Of a DNA stretch of 64,000 bases, positions 44,563 through 56,451 are shown piece after piece. The number at the start of each line of letters is the position of its first letter. The stretch's first letter is position 1. Location: assembly GCA_022575985.1 (NCBI GenBank), contig JAKSXM010000132.1:10540001-10604000 (forward strand). Direction: 5' to 3'. The notes below the pieces were generated by a model. The model did not search any database, was not told the origin of the DNA, and was given only the letters and a program-made list of their open reading frames with translations. The DNA comes from Anagrus nilaparvatae. Lineage: Eukaryota; Arthropoda; Insecta; Hymenoptera; Mymaridae. Both the position numbers and the translations under genes were made by a program.

Positions 44563-46740
44563 TATGATATAGCAATTTATTTGTCTTTTTATTTTTTTTT
44601 TTAAAGTTTATTGCTCTATTTTTAAATAAAAAAATACTTCTGAAACTATCACTCTGACAATTAGTTCTATCCTTTTTTCTTTTTTGTAAATTTAGAACGT
44701 AAGAAAACAGGCTTTAATTAATCAAGACATACGAATTTATTTTGTTGAATAAATGTGAACTATAAATATATTTTACTTAATTTAGGTTAAGTAACATTAT
44801 AATTAAAATTTAAATGTATTTCTTTTAATATTATTTTTCATTATCTTGTCAATTTTTTTTTTTTTTTAATTAAAAAAAAAACAGGGCTGGTGTGTCGTTA
44901 TAAAATTTTATAAATGATTGATTATGTTTTAGATAAAAGAGTGTTTATACTTGGTTATTTTAACTTTATACTGGAAAAATATTCTGCTTGGATGTATTTA
45001 TTCTTTTATTTCTTTAAAATAATTGATTAAAATATAAATAACCTTCTTATAGTTTATTTATAATTTTAAAAAAATTTGCGAAATCCATAGCTTCAAAAAT
45101 CAAAAATTAATAATTTTTATTTGTAATTTTGACCAATCTTGGAACTAAAAATACAAGTACACTATGAATTTGTGGTGCTGTTTCGTACCTATTACACGAG
45201 TCCAAATTTGAGAAAAAGTGACTACTTTCAAAGTCGACTTTTAAAAACTTAACCTCAGGATTGCGAAAAACAAGGAATTACTCGTCGAAAATAAAAAATT
45301 CGCAGCCAATTTCAGATTCCCAGATCTCAAATTGTCGGATCGTGTTATGCCAGATAAAACTTTTTTTTCACCGTTTTTCTCAATATTATTTGTAATTTTT
45401 TGAAAAAATCTCAAGGAAACATATGAAGAAGCTTTAAAAACATTTTTTTAATTTAGTTTTTTATCAAAATTTCCCACTGAAGATTCTTGGCGTTAGTTTT
45501 TCGGAAAAATCCCGGAAAATCCAATGAAAAACAAAATATTGAAATAAGCACCTTTCGCAATGTGACCATTTTAAAAATCTTTCTTCGTACGCATTATACT
45601 TAGTATTTAGTCGTAGTAAATATGTTTAATGCTATTTAGTTGTGTTAGCCTAAGTAAGTTATATGTTTTTTGCCCTCCCGTGGGATCCCGGGTGTAAAAC
45701 TCATATATAAAGGAATTTTCTGCACTTGTGTTAGTGTTCACCCTAATGTCAAAACTTTTGTGCCCTTGACACTTAATAATATTTTCCTATAGAATAAAAC
45801 AAATAAAAAATCCTCTTATGACAATTGGATTTCGCTTGCGGTATAAATAGATATATCTGTTTATAGCAAGCAGATTTTTTTTTTTGAGCCTATGAGACAC
45901 ATTGGAATAAACAGTGAAATCCAGAATGCTTTTATAACAAAATCAATTCAACTATAATAATTAGTTGATGATGATCTAATCTGGTGGTCTCCCCCTTATT
46001 AGTATAAATTCGAAATAAAATTTTTATATGCATGTGATTCTGAAAGAAAATAAAAAATTAATTTTTAAAACTCATTTTAAAAAAAGATAAAATGCATTTA
46101 ATCAATATGAAAATTTAATGAAAAATCAAATAAACATCATTTTTCCATTTACTAAAAAAATAAAATCGTAAAACGTCTTACAAGTTTTATCAATATTTGT
46201 GTTATTTTATTGAACACATAAAAATTGTTCAATTCAGAATGTACCATACAACTGTAAACTTTTATAGTACTTTAAAAAAAAAGACTTTTTTATAACTTAT
46301 TTTAATATACTTTCACAGAAATAAAATTTTTAGTTTTTTTTTTCAATATTTAGGTAGATTATTAAAATGACTATTAAAAAATATCTTAAAAAGCGTGTAT
46401 AGGACTTTTCAAAAGTTTCTTGGAGTCTTAATGTTTTATTGGAATGTCAAATTTGTAGATTTAAAACTAATTTTCATTAGTTTTGGACTAAAAAAATTAT
46501 ATGCTGAGTTATCAGTAGCTTTTGAGTTTTCTTTGCGATCCTTTTCAGCTGATATGCTGTTTAAAGTCTATGAAATAAATGAAGGGACATATCTCTTTTC
46601 CCGTGTGAACCGAATTTATTTTTAAATATGAGGAGAAATGTAATCTTTACCCTCTTTTGCGTTTTATTTTTGATACTCCTAATTTTGAGCTTCAAAAATA
46701 AAATTTTTTTAAATATTAGAAAACTTGATTTGGCATAATT
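44563..46740. other. AT-rich DNA with one dispersed repeat
   Basis: No gene is recognised. The stretch 45664-45800 is a copy of a dispersed repeat also at 57180-57390: it shares a CCTCCCG/CCCGGG-rich start, GTAAAACTC, a TGTTAGTGTTCAC-like part and a GCCCTTGA end. Confidence 0.5.
45664..45800 (+). repeat. Dispersed GTAAAACTC/GCCCTTGA repeat, copy 1
   Basis: The words CCCGGGTGTAAAACTC, TGTGTTAGTGTTCACC and TGCCCTTGACACTTAATA recur in the same order in the second copy at 57180-57390. Function is unknown. Confidence 0.55.
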
Positions 46741-46744
46741 AACT

Positions 46745-46910
46745 TAACATAATAACAGACAGATTACCTTACTACTTCAATTTGATTTTAGTAAGGCGTT
46801 AGACACCATCTCACCTTCTAAGCTTTTGCTTAAACTTATAAATATTGGGTTTTCCAAGACATCACTAATGCGGATTAGATCGCTGTTCGAGTTAATATTA
46901 TATATTATAT
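46745..46910 (+). pseudogene. Small RT fragment of a non-LTR retrotransposon
   Basis: The plus strand reads LLLQFDFSKALDTISPSKLL followed by LKLINIGFSKTSLMRIRSL. This is the DFSKAFD block of reverse transcriptases from LINE (Jockey/CR1-type) elements. It is about 50 codons long, then ends abruptly. It lies opposite in strand to the R1-like fragment nearby, so it is a separate insertion. Confidence 0.7.
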
Positions 46911-46972
46911 ATGACTCTCGCTATAAGGCACCTTAAGGTCTTAGGTTAGGCTACTCTCTTAAAAATGCATTT

Positions 46973-47211
46973 CTTGGGACCAGTAACCAATCCTAGTTTT
47001 AAGGCACCCCTGGGGTTAGGTTGGCTATTTTTTTTAAAAAAAGACATTGTTACAGTAAGCCGTTCCCTAGAATTAGGGCAAGGGGGACTGAAGAACCTAT
47101 GCGCAAGTTTGTAGGTAAAGTTGCACCATACTGTGACAATGCCTTAAAAAAAAAAAAAAAACCTAACCTAACCCTAGGGGTGCCTTGCAACTAGGGGCTA
47201 CTGGCCCCAAG
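46973..47211. repeat. Inverted-repeat element with CCTAACC-type arms
   Basis: The left arm CTTGGGACCAGTA..CC...AAGGCACCCC(T)GGGGTTAGG pairs with the right arm CCTAACCCTAGGGGTGCCTT...GGCCCCAAG across a roughly 120-bp middle. A small MITE is likely; the target duplication was not resolved. Confidence 0.65.
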
Positions 47212-47547
47212 ATTACGATTTCGGCAGCAATTTAAAAAAATTTTAAAATTGGGCATTTCGGGTCAAAAATTACCAACAGGTTAATTGGCTATAGTGATGA
47301 AAAGATCAATGATAAAAGAACGCGGTTTATGGCATTTGAAAGGTTGCACTTGCACAAAAAAAAGTAGAACAACCAGAAGTGTTTTGGTTAATTTTTGAGG
47401 TTGAAGCGTTTTATCGAAAATTACCGAAAAACCCTATTTTATAAGATTGAGCCAACATTGATGCCTTTAAACATATAAAGAATGTTTTCTAGTAAAAATT
47501 AGTTTTTTAAAACGTGTTAAAACGCTTTGTGGGAGGACAATCTCTGT

Positions 47548-48821
47548 TTACGGGACTGCCAGTCTGAGTCTGTGATCCGACATCCAGCTATTGATAAGGC
47601 GCATGGCCTCATCCAGAGTATTCTGCTGGTCTTCTGTCTCTCGAACTGTTATGGTTAGAGCGACATCATCCACGTATCCGATCATGGGGCATCCATCCGG
47701 AAGCTCAATCTTCAGCAAGCCATCGAAAAGACATTCCACAGATCAGGGCCCAGAACTGAACCCTGAGCTATGCCTGCGCTTAATACTTTACCTCTTGTGC
47801 CATCGAGCGTGTCCCAGCGGTAATCTCTGTCCCGGAGGTAATCTCTGAGTATATTTCTCATATAATCTGGAACGCTGAATACTTGCTCGAGGGAGTGCAG
47901 CATATCGTCTCACTTAGCCGAGTTGAATGCGTTGTTCACATCCAACGTGACAAGACGTCCGGTTTAATATCCGGCCGCACTCGTCTAGCCCTCATAACCA
48001 CCTTCATGACCTGCTCGATGGCACCGATCGTGGAACGCCCCTCACGAAAACCGTGTTGGTCGTCGCTAAGGACACCCGCTTCCCTAATTGCCTGCCGCAA
48101 TCTTCCTCTGACCATTCTCTCCATTAACTTGCTAATGGTATGTAACATACAAAATGGTCTATAAGATGATGGAGATTCTGGTTCATCCTTTCCCTTGCTT
48201 ATCAGAGCCAGACGGGCCACTTTCCAATCCCTCGGAAAGACGTATGCCACGAGACACACATTAAACATGCCAAGGAGAAGACCAGGGATTACCTTTGCAG
48301 CCACCTTAAGGGCTTCCACGGGTATTCCGTCTGGTCCTGGCGCTTTTCCATTTTTCACTGACCTAATTGCCTGAAGCATCTCCGCCTCGCTAAATAGCGG
48401 AAATTGCTCCCTCGGAACATCCAAAGCCGGGTGTTGTTGGTTTGGATGATCCGGAAAGAGAGCGTCCACTATTTTTTTAGGTGCTGCTTCATCCATCGTG
48501 TTGTCAGACCCGGACTTAAGTTTGCCCGTGACAACCTTATATCCCAGGCCCCACGGATCGCTGTTGACATCATCTCCTAGCGACCGAAGACAGCGCATCT
48601 TGCTGAGGTGGAGGGCTTTCGCCAGCTTATGCTTGGTTTTCTTGTATTCTTCAGAGCGCATAGCTAGCTCTGGGCAGCCATGCGCTCTCTGCTGTCTTCT
48701 GCGTGGCCCGTGACAGATACGCCTAAGCTCCAGAATTTCCTCTTTCAACCAGTACACGCTCCTTTTTCCCTTCCAGGGCCGTTTACGCGGCATAGAGGCA
48801 TCGCAAGCTCCCCTCAAAGAA
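47548..48821 (-). pseudogene. R1-clade LINE fragment: ORF2 linker and reverse transcriptase
   Basis: Minus strand, first frame 48817-47936 (293 aa). It opens with the post-endonuclease linker (CDASMPRKRPWKGKRSVYWL). RT blocks follow: VKNGKAPGPDGIPVEALK; SYRPFCMLHTISKLMERMV; DDQHGFREGRSTIGAIE. A frameshift near 47930 breaks the catalytic DVxNAFNS block. The second frame (47903-47548) resumes with GIAQGSVLGPDLWN and the active-site GYVDDVALTI. The endonuclease and C-terminus are missing. It is GC-richer than its surroundings and ends in an (AAT)n run at 48822, consistent with a recent, truncated and damaged LINE copy. Confidence 0.88.
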
Positions 48822-48852
48822 TTATTATTATAATTATTATTATTATTATTAT
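48822..48852. repeat. (AAT)n microsatellite
   Basis: An ATT-rich triplet run directly abuts the 5' side of the R1-like fragment. Confidence 0.8.
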
Positions 48853-48854
48853 AT

Positions 48855-51800
48855 TACTAATTTGTTCTTACCCTTGACCCTTATTTTAGTTACAAAAACC
48901 ACTATCGACCAATTTTCTCGAATTTCATATTTTTTGTATAATTGACTAATTTAATCATTAGCGGTTAAAAAAAATTAGCCTTTTCTTGCAGAATTGACTA
49001 GCCAGGGAAAAAGTTAAAGAATATTTTTATTTTTGGTAAATGAAATCTAATTTTATCGGATAATCGAGAATCCAAGTGAGAGGCTATCGATTCTTCCTTG
49101 TGGCCACAGATATACATACATTAATAAAATTTAAAAAAAAATTTTGATTTATTATTAAAATTAAATTGGATTTTAAAATTTTAATTAGTGAGAATAAATA
49201 ACACTCAATTTAAATATAAATTTTTTTAATTTGGCATTTTTTCAAAAATTAAGTAATCGATATAGTTTTATTGGATTCTACGTAATGGTAATTAATTTCT
49301 GTCTCTATTCAATCTATAATTTGTAAAAATATATTATCTAATTTAAAATACACTTAAAATTTTTTAAAAATAAAATATTTTAATTAGTTTTTTGTATAAA
49401 TTTAAGCTACTTTAAAAAAAATTAAATTTTGACAGCCTAATTTTATGATATTTTTGAATTGATATTTTTGAATGAATTAGCCTGATATTATGTTCAAATT
49501 TGAGTTAGTTTGGTATTATTCTAAATTTTTATATTTAAACTTTTCCCTTTTTTTAATAAAAAAGTAAAGATAGAATTGATCTCGTAAGTTTTTAATCACT
49601 TCAAAATTACATACACATAATTTATATATTCAAAGAAAAGTATTGACTACCATGAAACAATTTTGTTTTTGCTTATATAATTTTCTTAAAGATGAACTTT
49701 CACTGATATTTTATAAGCTGCTATATTATCGTTTTTTGGAAAAATTTAAGTATTAATTAGTGCAACTCATATTTGATCTTACTTCCACTATTCTTAAACC
49801 AGTGATTTTAACTAATTTTGTTCTCATAAGAAAATTAATTTATGTAATTTCTCATTTTTACATTATCAATGCGTTCAAACAATTTGATTTTAGCTTTTTA
49901 GTCAGTACGAAGGAAAAACAAGCAATCAGAGAATAATCGGAAAAAAATTATTAGAGTTAACGTATAAACGAGACAACTTATTAGCTAACCAGGTGGTATC
50001 CAGTATGTAGTGTCAAGCTTAACTGATAAAAATTTATAGGTCAACTAACATTAAATGCTTTTATAATATTAAAAAAATAATATCAAACATTTTATACAAT
50101 TTTGAAATCCTCTTTTTTTCTTATTACAGAGGGAAAATTTTAAAAGCTAATGTTTTCAAACATTTTATATATATATACAGTAACTAAAGTCAATTTACTT
50201 CTTTATATACACTCAAACGCATACAAACACGTATGTATAAACACAGGCACGAAATGCATTTTCAATAAATCTCTTTACCCTTTACACACACACACACACA
50301 CACTCATATTTATCAATTTCAGTATATAACAAAGAAAATATAGGGCCAAAAAAGCTCAATTTATCAAAGTTACAATAATGTAATCCATTAAAAATTTTTT
50401 TAATTTTTATTTCTATTTTATTTCACTTTTACCGTTGTAAATATTTTGTAGGTACTCGGTGTAATATCATTAAAAAAAAAACTTAAGCAAACCCTGCTTA
50501 AAATTGGTGTGTATTATGTTGCAGGCCATAAAAGTAATAAAAGACTTTTTAAATTAGACAATATTATTAACAATTATATCACATAGAAAATTCTTACGGT
50601 TCAAATTTAAATAATTGTTTAAATACAAAAGCAATTTCGATTTTTTTAACTATTTTATTAAAATTATGAATGATAGATAAATTGAAAAATTTTTAATATA
50701 AGTTACATCAATTTTCAGGGCTTTACTTTTTTACTAAAAAAATTTCGATAAAAACAGTGAAAAGAAAAGACGTTAAAAAAATACATTCCATTAATTTAAA
50801 AATAAATAAAATTTTAATTAAAAAATTTTATCTAATAAAATTAACTGAATTCATCAATGATGTATTAAAATTTAAATTGAAAATAAAAGCTTTTAATTAT
50901 TTTTTTTTTTTTTAGTTCAATTAATACTTTTAAAACTTTTTATTACTTTTTACATTCAAGAAAACTTCATTAATTCCTATTCACCTCGCAAAATTCTTTG
51001 AAATTTTTAGTTTCATACGCAAATACAGTTTAGACTTTGACTTATTTTGTCTGAAGTGAATTTATCTAATTAATACAAACTTTCATGCACAGAACTTTGA
51101 AAATTTTAGAAAATTTTTAATATTTTTTAAATTTTTTAAATTTTTGCGCAAATTTGTACTTTTAGCCAAAAACTAGAACCGAATTAAATATTTTTTTTTA
51201 TTTGGATAAATTCGTGTGCATTGCATCATTTTTTTAAGCATCTTTTTGATTTTTTGTTTCAGATTGTCTATCCATCCTGAGATAATCTGTTCACCAAGCT
51301 TTTTCAAAAACTCTAATTTGGGACCATCTATTACAAAAATTCTAAATATTTACTTTTTATTTTCAATCTACAAATTTACAAGAATTATTTTTAAAAAACT
51401 GTGTATGAATATTTAATAAAGGAGCTTCGAACAAATTTTCGAAAAACTTATTTATATACTGCCTTTTTAATGTGACTTCAAACCATTTATGAATTTAAGT
51501 ACTTACTGCAGTCGAAAAGTAGCATAAAAAGGCACCAAAAAGCTTTTACTTTTTTCTCGACTTTTTTACACATATGACGTACGTTTTAAAATAATCCAAC
51601 CCCTTTAAAAATTTAAATTATACGTACTCATTTTTTTATGACGATTATTTTTGAAATCGCGTATTTATTCATGCACAAATACATATTTAAATCAAATCGT
51701 TAAATGTGGCATTTAAATTTCGCTGAGTTATTTTTTTCTTATTATATTCATTAGCAACCAACTGTTGAATATTTTGTTACGAAAACATGAATGAATTAAA

Positions 51801-53700
51801 TTTCTATACATAAATTGACAAAAAATAAACTAAAAAAAATAAAATTTCTGTAAAAAAAGCTAAATTTTATTAAATAAGAAAAGCTCGCCTATACTTTGAA
51901 AAGAAAAAAGAATCACCAAGTCAAAAGATAAAGATCCTAATCCTAGATAAAATGTTAAGCAGCTGAAAATTCACTTTTGTTTTTTTATAATATATAGGTT
52001 TGTTTATATTTATAATATATATATATATATATATTATTTAAGTGAGAAACCGCGATTGCGCAGGAGCTATGTTCCCTTGCACGTCGCCCGTGACCCTTAC
52101 TCAGTTTTCTTCCCGACTCACGCGAGCTCGGACACGGTTTTAATAAGATAATTTTTTATTTTATGTAAAAATTAATTAATTATATAAATAAAAAAAAAAT
52201 TTTTTTTTTGGTTTTTTGATAAGAAATTTATTTTTTTTTTTAAATGATTTTTGTGTGACAAGAATAAGTAAAGAATATGTGAAATTTTTATCATTCAAAA
52301 TTTGCCGGTTGGATATGAAAGTGGGGAGAAGGAGGCGGAAAAATGAAGTAAAGGAAAGATGTAACGAGTGGTTAACCACGTGAGTTACCAAATCTCAAAA
52401 ACTTTTTCATTAGTTTTTCATTGTTATTTCCGCGAGTGTTTAATTTATATTCTACAAGTTTACCTCAAAAAAATATTTCTTTTTTTTTAATTATGTTTTT
52501 TTTAATAATAAAAAATGAATTTATTTTTTTTAAAAGTTTTGCGACAAAAAAAGATAAATTAAACATGTCAAAAATTCAATTAACGGTAAGTTATTAATAT
52601 TTAAAGTTTTAGTATAAGATTATGTAGTTATTAAATTTTTTATTCGATAAACTTATGTATTTCTTAAGGATTGGTACTGCAGGGATTACTAAAAGTACTT
52701 AAACTGATAAAAATTGACAATACTTTCTATTACTTAAGCTGACTAAAGGATTACACATTTACACTCGAATTACACACATACAAGCATAAGTTAAAATGTG
52801 TATGTGTGTAAAAATTATTAAGGAAAAAATTTTTCTGCTTTTTCTAATTTAAAATTTATTACATTTTTTTTGTCTTTGAAGTTATAAATAAAACAAAGGA
52901 TAAAGAAAAATAATAATAATAATTTTGTCCATCTTTCAAGTTTTAGCTAGTGACACTGAAAACTTTTATATATTATTATATACTTGTTTTACAGTTTTAT
53001 ATACTTTTATCACGGAAGCTTTATGCATAATAATAATCCTTAAAAATAAATTATTATATCAAAATTTTTAAATATATATTTATTAAAAAATTGATTTTAA
53101 AATTTGTTTTTTTTTTTTTTTTTTTTAGCTAAAATATAATGTAAAACGATAAATTACAAAAAATATTATTAAATTTTATGGTTTTGTAGTACATCAGGTG
53201 TTTGGATACTAAAAATTTCTTATTTTATCTTTTGGTTAATATTAAACTTTTATGTGGATTTTTGTTACTGAGTTAATATTTAATTCACAAATGTACAATA
53301 TTTGACCTGGCTAAAACTTTTTATTTATATAAACTTTTTGATAAATTATGAGGACCACCTGGTGATTTCAAAGTTTCTTTATAGACAGAGCTTTAAATGG
53401 AATGTAAATGAATTAATGAAACTTAGCATACAAAAGAAATTTTCAAGATGGCGGAGTAAAATGGCTACTACATTTTTCGAATTGGCGTACAAGTAGATTC
53501 TCTCATTTTACCTATACGTTATGCCAATTGTTTTGATTAAATCATTTTTCTTCTTATTTCAAATTGACGAAAATCGGTTTTTTTTATCAAAAATTTTTTA
53601 TTAATAATTTTTTTTTTGGTATATCATCATATGTATAATTAGAAAGTATGGAAGTATTATTTATAATTTTTTGTTGACATGCAACATATTTTACGTGTTT
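48855..53700. other. AT-rich DNA, no gene recognised
   Basis: Simple repeats include (AC)n at about 50286-50304 and (AT)n at about 52013-52035. A GC-richer island at 52040-52140 (GAAACCGCGATTGCGCAGGA ... CACGCGAGCTCGGACACGG) has no frame or known motif. No exon chain is supported. Confidence 0.5.
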
Positions 53701-53701
53701 T

Positions 53702-53965
53702 TAGGGAGGGTCGCATAGTGTACCTCAAAATCAAGCGTTGAATGGGTCAATTTAAGGTGAACGTGGGTCAAATGGGACTTTGGAATTTCAATTTAGAAAT
53801 TTAAAATAAGGATTTAGAATTTTATTTTGAGATATTAAAGTCAAAAAACTCTTACAGCTTAAATTGTAGAATAAGAGGTCAAATAGTGTAATTTTTTAAA
53901 TGCATCCAAAATGATTGGTTCATTTAAAACTAGATTTCGTTAGTTTCATAGGTTCACAAACCGCT
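53702..53965 (+). repeat. G-run repeat family, diverged copy D
   Basis: It begins AGGGAGGG, has GTGGGTCAAATGGGACTTTGG and further 'TTTAGAATTT' spaced units. It ends CACAAACCGCTATCAAC, matching the ACACAAACCGGTTAT end of the other copies. Confidence 0.55.
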
Positions 53966-55240
53966 ATCAACCAAAAGCTAAAATACATAATAAAAATTAC
54001 GTAATTGTAATACAGGGTAAACAATGATCTGTGAGTCCATTAAAAGTAAATTAATTTTATAATATATTGTAATTAGTGATTTTTTATGCATTACTTCATT
54101 TAGCTCTGAAGTTAAGGAATTTAAAATGCCATCATCAGGTGTATTATTTGTCAAATGTTAAAAATATAAATATAACGATTAAAATTTCCAAAAACTAATT
54201 ATTTAAAAATATTGGAGGTTGAGTAAATATTATTTAATATAAATTCTATCTTTAGAATAAGCAAAAGTACCCGTATTTAACTTTTCAATAAGCGTGTTTT
54301 TGTTCCTTTTTTTGTTTGCAAGCCGCGTAAGAATGAGAAAATTAAATAATAATATATTACATGCTAATGCGCACGCGCATTGCACAATTGAAAAGTATTA
54401 TATGAATTTGATAGTTTACACGTGTAGTTGTGTATAAATAATGATACAATTCTATATCATATATGTATAAAAGTGTTTACTTTACTATTATCTTACTTAT
54501 AGTTTGTTTTTTACAGAGTTTTATTTTCTATTTTTAAGTAAATGAATTTTTTCATAACTTGAAGACAAATTTATTTTTTTGATCGATCGCATCATCCGTC
54601 CTTATTATTTCTAAGTCTAAATGATGCTGTCTTAAAAGTGGCAGCTCCCATCCATGGAAGCGCCAAAACATCTCAGGATCCAAAAGTAGTTTCACATATT
54701 TTTGTAAACTCTTTTGCAACAAGTTTTATTTTATAAAAATAAAGAACAAGTTTAAACCGTTTTTTACATTTCCAACCCTAAAACTCATAAATGAAGTTCA
54801 GATTTTAATCCTATAAATATTTCAGTTAAATACACCGTAAACATTAAAAAATTTTAATAAACTAAGTATTCGAAAACTCTCAAATCTAAAAGCTTTTATA
54901 AAAACAAAATAAATTTCATATTTTTACTATACAAAACTAAGATATTTTAACTTTTAAATTGAATTTTATTATATTTTTATATTATGAAAGTAAAATAATT
55001 TATTTTTTCTTTTTGCATCCGTAGTTAATTTTCATCTCATGCATTTTTTTTAAAATTATTATTTGTTTCTTAAAATTTATTTTACAAAACTATTTCCTAA
55101 CAATTGATTTTATACAAAAGTTTTGAAGATCTATTATTGATAATTGACAAAAATGGTCTTGAGATACCTACTTTTACTTTCTTCAAAATATGTGACAATT
55201 ATAGCCAGGATAAACAAAATGGTACAAAAAATTATTTTTT
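53966..55240. other. AT-rich DNA, no gene recognised
   Basis: Only low-complexity sequence with no coding or RNA signal that I can support. Confidence 0.5.
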
Positions 55241-55246
55241 TACATA

Positions 55247-55430
55247 GAACATGTTCATAGCCAGGGGGAATATTTCAAGAATGTCATTTGGGGGGGGGGG
55301 CGTCAAATTGACTTATAATATTTTCGATTTAGGGACTTAGAATAGTTTGAGTTTAGGGACTAATATACTGATCTTAAAGTCAATAAATCAACAAAAACCT
55401 ATTCTCAAACCCAAAATCGAGTCATTAAAA
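55247..55430 (+). repeat. G-run repeat family, copy E (partial)
   Basis: It starts GAACATGTTCATAGCCAGGG and has a run of ten G followed by CGTCAAATTGAC. ATTTAGGGACTTAGAATAG units follow. The right end is missing. Confidence 0.65.
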
Positions 55431-55805
55431 ATCATTTTTAGATTCTAGTGGCAGAGAAAGTCTTCGGATCCTGGCGAGAACTTTTGCATGTTCTGAAAAA
55501 AGTAAAAATACATCACTCAAGATCATTTTTGTCTATAGATTAAAATCCTAAAGCCATAAAGTCCAAATATACCAAAATGAAAAAGTGATCTTCGAGGAGT
55601 TAAAAAAAATGAATTTTTTTTTGAAGCGCATAAAATTAGAATTTTTTATTATTTTTTCCAAAATCGCAATATTTAAAAAAAAAAGTGATTTTAGTTTTTG
55701 GAGTATTTGATCCTGATGCACCAAATATTTTTGAACAGATATATGGTCGCAAATTAAAGATTTGTGTTTTTAGACCTAAATTAACAGAAAAAATAAAAAT
55801 GGCTT

Positions 55806-56427
55806 TTTTTTTTTTTTTTTTTTTTTGTCAAAGGAATCTTGCATCAGCCAAGGAGTGTTTGCGGGCCTTAAAGATTCGCAAATTTCCATGACCGCCCAGT
55901 TGTACAAAGTGTACAACTGGGAGGCCACCGGCGACTGCGGTCGCCGGCTACGCCCCAGATTCTTACTGGATAAACACACTATAAACACCCCTGCGCTTGT
56001 TTGCCCCAAACCGGAACTCCCTTTTCAGGTATAACTTCAGTTTGGGACGCGCAGCCTAGGCAACTGGCCGCTGCCTTAACCAGCCTAGTGACAGAAGAGC
56101 TCTCTACATTAGAAAGCCCTCCTCCTTTTTCTTCAACAAGGTGGCCCTTACGTACTATACTACTTTGTTCCAATTTTCAGAACTCCGTAGAATTTCCGGG
56201 ACTACCGTCTCTGGCTTCCAAGTCGGGAAGGGCGGGCACCCCTCCGAGTAGCACACACATCCGAAGAATGTGTGCTCTATGGTATCTACCTCACCCGGAC
56301 AGTGCAGGCACTGCCATGTTAACACCTTGTGCCACTTCTTCAACATGTCACGGAAGTATCCGTGACCTGTTAAGAACTGGGTGAGATAGAAATCCACCTC
56401 CCCATGTTCGCGTCCTGTCCAAGCCTA
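55806..56427 (-). mobile_element. 5'-truncated R1-like LINE with poly(A) and target duplication
   Basis: Minus strand: the C-terminal RT region MDFYLTQFLTGHGYF, then the Cys/His domain CLHCPGEVDTIEHTFFGC (56397-56155, with a stop after ...SSENWNKVV). Frame-broken sequence and a 3' UTR follow, with a perfect 12-bp hairpin CCCAGTTGTACA-aag-TGTACAACTGGG (55886-55912). A poly(A) tail is seen as T-run 55806-55825. Both sides carry ACAGAAAAAATAAAAAT(G/A)GCTT (about 55784-55805 and 56430-56450), a roughly 21-bp target duplication with one mismatch. This is a classic target-primed insertion and probably recent. Confidence 0.88.
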
Positions 56428-56451
56428 AACAGAAAAAATAAAAATAGCTTA

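Noticed and set aside
46942..47175. TTAGG/CCTAA words resembling the insect telomere repeat
   Set aside because: Only one or two units occur per site and they belong to the arms of a small inverted-repeat element, not to an array.
47591..48877. Several plus-strand frames of 65-93 aa over the R1-like fragment
   Set aside because: They are shadows of the minus-strand reverse transcriptase, whose conserved motifs fix the true strand.
52040..52140. GC-rich island as a possible exon or RNA gene
   Set aside because: No open frame, no splice sites in a consistent frame, no tRNA boxes and no convincing fold seen by eye.
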